DNA of 5,915 nt from a bacterium. GTDB taxonomy: Bacteria; Atribacterota; Phoenicimicrobiia; Phoenicimicrobiales; Phoenicimicrobiaceae. Both the position numbers and the translations under genes were made by a program. A model generated the notes under the pieces. That model had not been told where the DNA came from and made no database searches. It saw only the letters and a list, made by a program, of their open reading frames with translations. The stretch is from the NCBI GenBank assembly GCA_018819665.1, contig JAHJOY010000146.1:1-5915 (forward strand). Reading direction: 5' to 3'. This document shows, one piece after another, positions 1-4,188 of this stretch (position 1 is the stretch's first letter; each line of letters starts with the position of its first letter).

Positions 1-909
1 AGAAAGCCGTTTAAGCATCCCTATCGCATCATCCCATTGCAAATCATTGGTAAAGGTAGATTCTTTAATATTTATATAATTAAATCCAAGCTCATCCAAT
101 ATTTTTCTAACTAATTTATAGCCAAGGAGGGTCGGGTTTAATTTTACAAAGGTATGGAGTCTTTTTTCTTCCATAAGATATTTACAGATAGATTCTATCT
201 CTTTAGGGGGACATCCGTGCATGGTAGAGAGAGTCACCGACCGAGCGATATTAGGCGAAACTGTACTGGAAATATTTTCAAGACTTTTAATCTTTCCTTT
301 AGCACGCATAGCTTCTGGGAAGCTCGCTCCCCGGATAAAAGAATCTAATTCCTCCAGGTATTTCCTAAACACCGGGTGTTTGGAGGCATCAGTTAAATTA
401 TTAATAAACGAATCCATACCGGGGGTTTTAATTCCCTCCAGGTCATAGCCAACGCTCATATTAAAAATAAAAGATTGTTTAGCATTAGTACGATCATTAA
501 ATATTGACTCTACGAAGTGAAGCAATATCCATGCCTTAACATACTCGTCATATGCCTGCTCCAGAGATAATTCAGTAGACCATTCGGTATTATAACCTTC
601 ATCTCGGGCGTCGATACAGGGCTTCTCAAATTTCAGACTGTCAAGTTTTTGTACAGTCTTAAGCTCGAAAAAGCGTCCCCCAACCAGATAAGCAGCGATA
701 ATATTCTGGGTCAACTGGGTATGGGGGCCTGCTGCCGGTCCCACAGGAATAGCACAACTTTCATCAAAAAATATCTGAATGTTTTTCTGGCTTTTTTCTC
801 TAAAAAATTGAGATTCCGGTATCCCAAAAATTGTCCACTGCGACCGATATTCTTCAGTTATCCAGTGAAGTAACTGCTTAAATGGAATTGGCCGCATAAC
901 ATCTCCCAT
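1..909 (-). CDS. ygfK: Putative selenate reductase subunit YgfK, N-terminal part (partial)
   Basis: This reading frame is open for 303 codons from an ATG at 909 to the left edge, so the C-terminal part is missing; family members are roughly 1,000 residues. The start MGDVMRPIPF closely resembles the E. coli YgfK start, and family blocks follow in order: CAIPVGPAAGPHTQL, GGRFFELKTVQ, KPCIDARDEGYNTEWSTE, FIFNMSVGYDLEGIK, TLSTMHGCPP, TFVKLNPTLLGY. YgfK is a flavin/iron-sulfur oxidoreductase-like protein encoded with SsnA and YgfM in clusters of selenium-dependent molybdenum hydroxylases, often linked to purine catabolism. It is annotated as a selenate reductase subunit, but its true reaction is not firmly established. 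The start is supported by GGAGGAG at 914-920, four bases upstream. No in-frame TGA occurs, so this part contains no selenocysteine. It lies downstream of the isomerase-like gene on the same strand, behind two hairpin repeats. Its closeness to selCAB fits a selenium-metabolism locus. Confidence 0.93.
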   Translation of the reverse strand, partial: MGDVMRPIPFKQLLHWITEEYRSQWTIFGIPESQFFREKSQKNIQIFFDESCAIPVGPAAGPHTQLTQNIIAAYLVGGRFFELKTVQKLDSLKFEKPCIDARDEGYNTEWSTELSLEQAYDEYVKAWILLHFVESIFNDRTNAKQSFIFNMSVGYDLEGIKTPGMDSFINNLTDASKHPVFRKYLEELDSFIRGASFPEAMRAKGKIKSLENISSTVSPNIARSVTLSTMHGCPPKEIESICKYLMEEKRLHTFVKLNPTLLGYKLVRKILDELGFNYINIKESTFTNDLQWDDAIGMLKRLS

Positions 910-913
910 AATT

Positions 914-920
914 CTCCTCC
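914..920 (-). promoter_or_regulatory. Ribosome binding site of ygfK
   Basis: On the minus strand this reads GGAGGAG, a near-consensus Shine-Dalgarno site four bases before the ATG at 909. It fixes that start over the in-frame ATG four codons later. The preceding hairpin ends only one base away, so the structure could affect access to the site. Confidence 0.85.
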
Positions 921-921
921 T

Positions 922-948
922 GGTGACAGGGGACGGTCCTCTGTCACC
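922..948. repeat. 27-bp palindromic (REP-like) element next to the ygfK ribosome binding site
   Basis: The arms GGTGACAG (922-929) and CTGTCACC (941-948) are exactly complementary. The pairing continues inward through a G-T wobble and GGA/TCC to a three-base CGG loop, giving a 12-bp stem. Short palindromes with a GGGAC/GTCC core and GTGACAG ends recur in intergenic regions of AT-rich anaerobes and resemble elements mobilised by REP-associated tyrosine (Y1) transposases. That family link is from general knowledge and was not searched. In RNA from the minus strand the hairpin would end one base before the ygfK Shine-Dalgarno site. Confidence 0.8.
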
Positions 949-955
949 TTTTTAA

Positions 956-1002
956 AAATAGGGACACATCCTATTTAAAATAAAATAGAACCGTCCCTAT
1001 TT
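956..1002. repeat. 47-bp palindromic element between the isomerase-like gene and ygfK
   Basis: The outer arms AAATAGGGAC (956-965) and GTCCCTATTT (993-1002) are perfect 10-bp complements. An inner pair, CTATTT (971-976) with AAATAG (983-988), can extend the structure. Alternative local hairpins also exist (956-962 with 970-976, and 983-988 with 997-1002). The core resembles that of the neighbouring 27-bp palindrome, suggesting related repeat families inserted side by side. On the minus strand the structure starts ten bases after the isomerase-like stop codon and is followed by a short T run (958-954). It could therefore act as a weak terminator or processing site before ygfK, but the AT-rich stem and short T run make that uncertain. 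Confidence 0.75.
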
Positions 1003-1011
1003 ATTTTTATT

Positions 1012-2205
1012 TTACCATTTAAAGAATTCTCTTACTATCTCACTGTAATCTCCTTTGCAAATCAGATGATGATTACCCAGAGAATTTTGCAAAAAATATT
1101 TAACCCCCTCATTCATTCTAAATCTTATTTGAGTCCTGCACAAATTTTCGCTGTTTAAATTTTCAATTATTTCTCCGCCGGACACGAAATATTCTTTACC
1201 ATCTCGGGAAAGTTTAAAGATGGTGGCTTCCCCTTCCTCGATGACTCCTTTTATCCCCACTCCCAAACCTGATTCAAAGTGGGTTTTTAAATAAAATTCA
1301 TCGGGCATGTTTAAGGGCAAAGTACAATGAGCTAAAATTATTTCATTCTTGTCAATATCGATACTGGAAGGATTGGCCATAAAAACAGGCTCATCGGTTA
1401 AATAATGCAGAATAGCCATAGATATAAGAGCGGGGATATCACCTTCACAACCGGCTACAATTCCTTCATCATTTAACAATGAAAGACCAAGACAACCGGT
1501 ATTTTTATAAATTTCCAGCAGGTCAAAACATCTTACCGTAATACCGTCAAGTTTATATTTGTTTACGATAGCTTTAAACCCGCTATAAATTTTCAGTGCT
1601 CCGTCAATTGATTTTTTATTAAATCCTTTTTCTCTAATATCTTTTAATTTAGGATGGGCAAAATTGTGGTCCTGGTCTATTTCTTTAACCAGTTCGTCCA
1701 TTTCAATATCTATTAAAGAAATCCCCAAGACATCTTTGACCTTATTATAATCTACTTCGCTGGCTATGAGCCAATCAGAAGGTTTGCCAATCACTCCCAA
1801 TTTAGAGGAAACCAATCTGTTTTTTACCTGGAAAATTTTTCTTAGCTCTTTTATTCTTGTAGCAATGTAATCACTATCTCCATGGATTATTTCTACCTTT
1901 TTTCCTTTTTGTTTTAAAAAGGAAGCAATCTCTAAAGAAGCGGCTAAAGAATTATGCAAGCCACTGGATAAAAGCAGGTAGGATCTGTTGATTTGTTGAA
2001 AAATCTGTTTAAATTTTTCTTCCGCCCCACCAGATTTTATAAAAATGAGGGGGAAACAATCTTTACGGTTAAAGTCCCCTAAGTTTATATTTTCAAATTT
2101 CTCACCTAATTTTTCTTCAATTTCAGATATAAAGCCCTTCAAGGTCTGATTAACATATCCTTCATTATGCACATCTGAAATCAGATTATATAATCCTATT
2201 TTCAT
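1012..2205 (-). CDS. L-fucose/L-arabinose isomerase family (FucI-like) protein
   Basis: This complete 397-residue protein is shorter than FucI (about 590) or AraA (about 500). It has the layout of the compact FucI/AraA-like family: an N-terminal alpha/beta region with LGVIGKPSDWLI at 136-147, RCFDLL at 225-230, then the conserved block GCEGDIPAL (252-260), FMANPSSID (275-283) and LAHCTLP (291-297), and a C-terminal GNHH (377-380) and KGD (384-386). No signal peptide or membrane segment is seen, so it is probably cytosolic. Family members interconvert aldoses and ketoses with a divalent metal; the substrate here cannot be told. By spacing, E254 matches the first FucI metal ligand, while the position 24 residues later is Asn278 rather than Asp, so isomerase activity is not assured. 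The ATG is preceded by AAAGGAAA at 2212-2219. It is divergent from selCAB and co-directional with ygfK, so cotranscription with ygfK is possible. A role in selenium metabolism is not shown. Confidence 0.8.
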   Translation of the reverse strand: MKIGLYNLISDVHNEGYVNQTLKGFISEIEEKLGEKFENINLGDFNRKDCFPLIFIKSGGAEEKFKQIFQQINRSYLLLSSGLHNSLAASLEIASFLKQKGKKVEIIHGDSDYIATRIKELRKIFQVKNRLVSSKLGVIGKPSDWLIASEVDYNKVKDVLGISLIDIEMDELVKEIDQDHNFAHPKLKDIREKGFNKKSIDGALKIYSGFKAIVNKYKLDGITVRCFDLLEIYKNTGCLGLSLLNDEGIVAGCEGDIPALISMAILHYLTDEPVFMANPSSIDIDKNEIILAHCTLPLNMPDEFYLKTHFESGLGVGIKGVIEEGEATIFKLSRDGKEYFVSGGEIIENLNSENLCRTQIRFRMNEGVKYFLQNSLGNHHLICKGDYSEIVREFFKW

Positions 2206-2273
2206 ATCAAGTTTCCTTTCTTTTATGCATTTACTGTCTATAATTAGTAAATTAATTTTCCTTAATTATCAAA

Positions 2274-2279
2274 ATTATA
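2274..2279 (-). promoter_or_regulatory. Possible -10 box for the isomerase-like gene
   Basis: The minus strand reads TATAAT here, about 70 bases upstream of the ATG at 2205. The expected -35 position (around 2297-2302, TATGTA) matches consensus poorly. In such AT-rich DNA a lone TATAAT is weak evidence. Confidence 0.3.
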
Positions 2280-2520
2280 TTCCTTTATTTATATTCTACA
2301 TAATTAGCAAAATTCCTCTTTTTTTTCTAAAATAAAAAAGAATAATTATACTTCTTATTTTTTCTTTCTCTCTCTATTTTTCTTAGAGCAATTCTCGATA
2401 CTAATTTTTTCTGGCTTTTGTATTTCGTCTTTGTCTTCTTTTTTCTATTTTCTTAACCAGCTAACCGGGTAACAAGTGATATAATGTGTAACATGTAAAA
2501 AGTAATCTGTTTTTTTAATC

Positions 2521-2548
2521 TTATCACTCATTACTTATCACTCATTAC
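2521..2548. repeat. Perfect tandem duplication of a 14-bp unit
   Basis: The unit TTATCACTCATTAC occurs twice without spacing or mismatch (2521-2534 and 2535-2548). It lies about 35 bases upstream of the selC -35 box. Related short words in opposite orientation occur just upstream. It may be a simple intergenic repeat or a paired protein-binding site; the sequence alone does not decide. Confidence 0.85.
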
Positions 2549-2582
2549 TGTATCCATATACTCGATACTTTAATATATCCAC

Positions 2583-2611
2583 TTGTAAAGTTTTACATTT
2601 CAATTTATAAT
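2583..2611 (+). promoter_or_regulatory. Sigma70-type promoter of selC (probably selC-selA-selB)
   Basis: A -35 box TTGTAA (2583-2588) and a perfect -10 box TATAAT (2606-2611) are separated by the optimal 17 bases. Transcription would start near 2618, only a few bases before the tRNA 5' end at 2622, as is common for tRNA promoters. No other good promoter is visible before selA or selB, so this one probably drives all three genes. A TGTAAA-GT-TTTACA inverted repeat (2584-2597) overlaps the -35 box. Confidence 0.75.
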
Positions 2612-2621
2612 AAAATTAGAA

Positions 2622-2720
2622 GGGAGCGGATAGGCTCTGGTGGGCCTTGCGGACTTCAAATCCGTGGGCGGCAATTAATTATAATTGCCGCGGTGGGTTC
2701 GATTCCTACCCCTCCCGCCA
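2622..2720 (+). tRNA. selC: tRNA-Sec (selenocysteine, anticodon TCA)
   Basis: This 99-base gene has the hallmarks of bacterial tRNA-Sec: anticodon TCA (2656-2658) in loop CTTCAAA, a six-pair D stem (2632-2637 with 2642-2647) closing a TGGT loop, a very long variable arm, T loop TTCGATT (2698-2704), discriminator G2717 and an encoded CCA. The variable arm (2668-2691) is a perfect 10-bp hairpin with a four-base loop. The anticodon stem is 2649-2653 with 2661-2665, and the T stem is 2693-2697 with 2705-2709. The acceptor is odd: the 5' strand GGGAGCGG (2622-2629) faces only CCCTCCC (2710-2716). All pairs are Watson-Crick if C2627 bulges out, whereas bacterial tRNA-Sec normally has 8+5 pairs. The tRNA is charged with serine, converted by SelA, and carried by SelB to UGA. 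It is 46 bases upstream of selA with no terminator between, so the tRNA is probably cut from a longer transcript. Confidence 0.95.
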
Positions 2721-2745
2721 TTAATTTCTATCTTCAAAAGCCACC

Positions 2746-2752
2746 AAAGGAG
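2746..2752 (+). promoter_or_regulatory. Ribosome binding site of selA
   Basis: AAAGGAG lies 14 bases before the TTG at 2767, somewhat far but usable (12 bases if AGGAGAT is taken as the core). No ATG or GTG lies nearer in this frame, which supports the TTG start. The wide spacing plus TTG suggests modest translation. Confidence 0.65.
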
Positions 2753-2766
2753 ATAATCTTACTAAT

Positions 2767-4176
2767 TTGAAAAATAATACAGACACGGATAATAATAATT
2801 TAAATTTATTGCTATCAAAGATTCCCAGTGTAGAAATAATTTTACAAAATAAAGCCCTAAAGCCTTTGATACAAAAACATTCCCGAAAAATGCTTACCCA
2901 AATGGTAAGAAAAGTTATCTCTGAAGAGAAAAAAAATGCATATAAAAATAGCCGCCTCTACTCATCAAAAGAAAGGATAAATAAAATTAAAGAATATTTT
3001 AAAAAAGAAAATCTATCTTTTTTACAAGGAGTAATAAACGGCAGCGGAGTAATTCTTCATACTAACCTGGGGAGAGCACCTCTTGGCAAAGAAATGCTTG
3101 CAGCAGTTCAAACCTCTTTACAGGGTTATGCTAATTTGGAATATGATCTTACAGAAGGCAGCAGAGGAAAAAGAGGAGAAATTGTTGAAAAATTACTTTG
3201 CACTCTCAGCAATGCAGAAAAAAGTCTGGTAGTTAATAATAATGCCGGGGCAATATTCTTGATATTGAATACTCTGGCTAAAAACAAAGAAGTAATTGTC
3301 TCCAGAGGAGAATTGGTGCAAATCGGGGGAGGATTCCGCATTCCGGAGATATTAGAACAAAGCGGTGCTCATCTTCGAGAAGTCGGAACTACTAACCAGA
3401 CCTTTATCGAGGATTACGAAAAAGTAATTAATGATAATACTGCTTTAATATTAAAAGTCCATCAAAGTAATTTTAATATGAACGGTTTTGTTCATCAAGC
3501 TGAAGTTAAAGAACTTAAAAAATTAGGGGAAAAATATGGTTTGCCAGTAATAGTAGACCTGGGCAGCGGAACATTTTTGGCTACTGAAACTTTTGGATTA
3601 AAACACGAACCAACCGTTCAAGAAAATATTAGAACCGGTGCTGATATTGTTTGTTTTAGTACAGATAAACTCTTGGGAGGTCCCCAGGGAGGGGTTATTT
3701 GTGGCAAAGAGATTTATCTGGAAAAAATCTCTCAACATCCTTTATTCCGAACACTAAGAGTGGATAAGATAACTTTGGCTATCCTTCAGGAAATTTTATT
3801 ATCTTATCTAAAAGGTGAGGCTGTAACCAAAATTCCGATTTGGAAAATGATTTCCTGCCCCTTAGAAAAAATTGCTACTCGCAGTCAAAATATCTGCCAA
3901 GAACTGAAAAAAGAAGATATCCCGGCATTTACCAAAGAAGGAGAAACTGCTATAGGAGGTGGTTCTTTGCCCGGACAGACTTTGCCAACCAAACTAATAA
4001 TCATAAAGCCTTCCTGTCCGGTGGAAATTTTCTCAAAAGAATTGCGTTTATACAGCCCTCCTCTACTGGGACGAAAGGAAAAAGAATATTTTATCTTAGA
4101 TCCCCGTTGCATTGACCCTTCTTCCGACAATTTGGTAATAAAAATCATTACATCAGTCTATTCTAAATTAAAATAA
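2767..4176 (+). CDS. selA: L-seryl-tRNA(Sec) selenium transferase SelA
   Basis: SelA is a cytosolic pyridoxal-phosphate enzyme that converts Ser-tRNA-Sec to Sec-tRNA-Sec using selenophosphate; the E. coli enzyme is a decamer. This 469-residue product matches the full family length (E. coli 463). The N-terminal tRNA-binding region begins with IPSVEIILQN, comparable to the E. coli start, which supports the TTG start. The core follows: INGSGVILHTNLGRAPL (90-106), LEYDL, VVNNNAGAI (155-163), VSRGELVQIGGGFRIPE, EVGTTNQT and VIVDLGSGTF. D264 is 37 residues before K301 in STDKLLGGPQGG, the same spacing as to the E. coli PLP-binding lysine, so K301 should carry the cofactor. The later GGGSLPGQTLP and LDPRCI blocks are also conserved. 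It ends 12 bases before selB and follows selC on the same strand, consistent with one transcript. All key residues appear present. Confidence 0.97.
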   Translation: MKNNTDTDNNNLNLLLSKIPSVEIILQNKALKPLIQKHSRKMLTQMVRKVISEEKKNAYKNSRLYSSKERINKIKEYFKKENLSFLQGVINGSGVILHTNLGRAPLGKEMLAAVQTSLQGYANLEYDLTEGSRGKRGEIVEKLLCTLSNAEKSLVVNNNAGAIFLILNTLAKNKEVIVSRGELVQIGGGFRIPEILEQSGAHLREVGTTNQTFIEDYEKVINDNTALILKVHQSNFNMNGFVHQAEVKELKKLGEKYGLPVIVDLGSGTFLATETFGLKHEPTVQENIRTGADIVCFSTDKLLGGPQGGVICGKEIYLEKISQHPLFRTLRVDKITLAILQEILLSYLKGEAVTKIPIWKMISCPLEKIATRSQNICQELKKEDIPAFTKEGETAIGGGSLPGQTLPTKLIIIKPSCPVEIFSKELRLYSPPLLGRKEKEYFILDPRCIDPSSDNLVIKIITSVYSKLK

Positions 4177-4178
4177 AA

Positions 4179-4183
4179 AGAGG
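4179..4183 (+). promoter_or_regulatory. Ribosome binding site of selB
   Basis: AGAGG, within a purine run that starts at the selA stop codon, lies five bases before the ATG at 4189. It fits translational coupling with selA across the 12-base gap. Confidence 0.65.
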
Positions 4184-4188
4184 TTTTT

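Larger units (their letters stand above)
2206..2621. other. Divergent intergenic region without a supported gene
   Basis: No convincing coding frame is present in these roughly 415 bases. Starting from the isomerase-like gene, it holds an AT-rich leader, a pyrimidine-rich stretch on the plus strand (about 2340-2456), scattered short repeats including CTCGATACT at both 2394-2402 and 2561-2569, a tandem 14-bp duplication, and the selC promoter. AGTGATA at 2475-2481 and AGTAAT at 2501-2506 are complementary to parts of the tandem units, so the 2470-2550 segment could fold imperfectly. It must contain promoters for both directions. Confidence 0.8.

Noticed and set aside
154..873. Plus-strand open frames at 154-348, 221-448 and 649-873
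   Set aside because: They lie antisense within ygfK, whose minus-strand protein matches its family throughout. They have no family resemblance and no convincing ribosome binding site.
1..909. ygfK considered as a selenoprotein gene
   Set aside because: No in-frame TGA occurs in the visible 303 codons, so no SECIS element is called for.
2521..2548. Tandem repeat considered as a CRISPR remnant or iteron array
   Set aside because: There are only two adjacent 14-bp copies with no spacers, and no cas or replication gene nearby.
2622..2720. selC considered as a clear pseudogene because of the acceptor defect
   Set aside because: All other arms, the anticodon, T loop, discriminator and CCA are intact, the promoter is strong, and selA and selB are undamaged. 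A functional variant or a sequence error is at least as likely.
2721..2766. Possible terminator between selC and selA
   Set aside because: No GC-rich hairpin with a following T run is present in these 46 bases.
3126..4148. Open frames at 3126-3341 (minus), 3840-4115 (plus) and 3885-4148 (minus) inside selA
   Set aside because: selA is intact and conserved through these stretches; the alternatives look like shadow frames.
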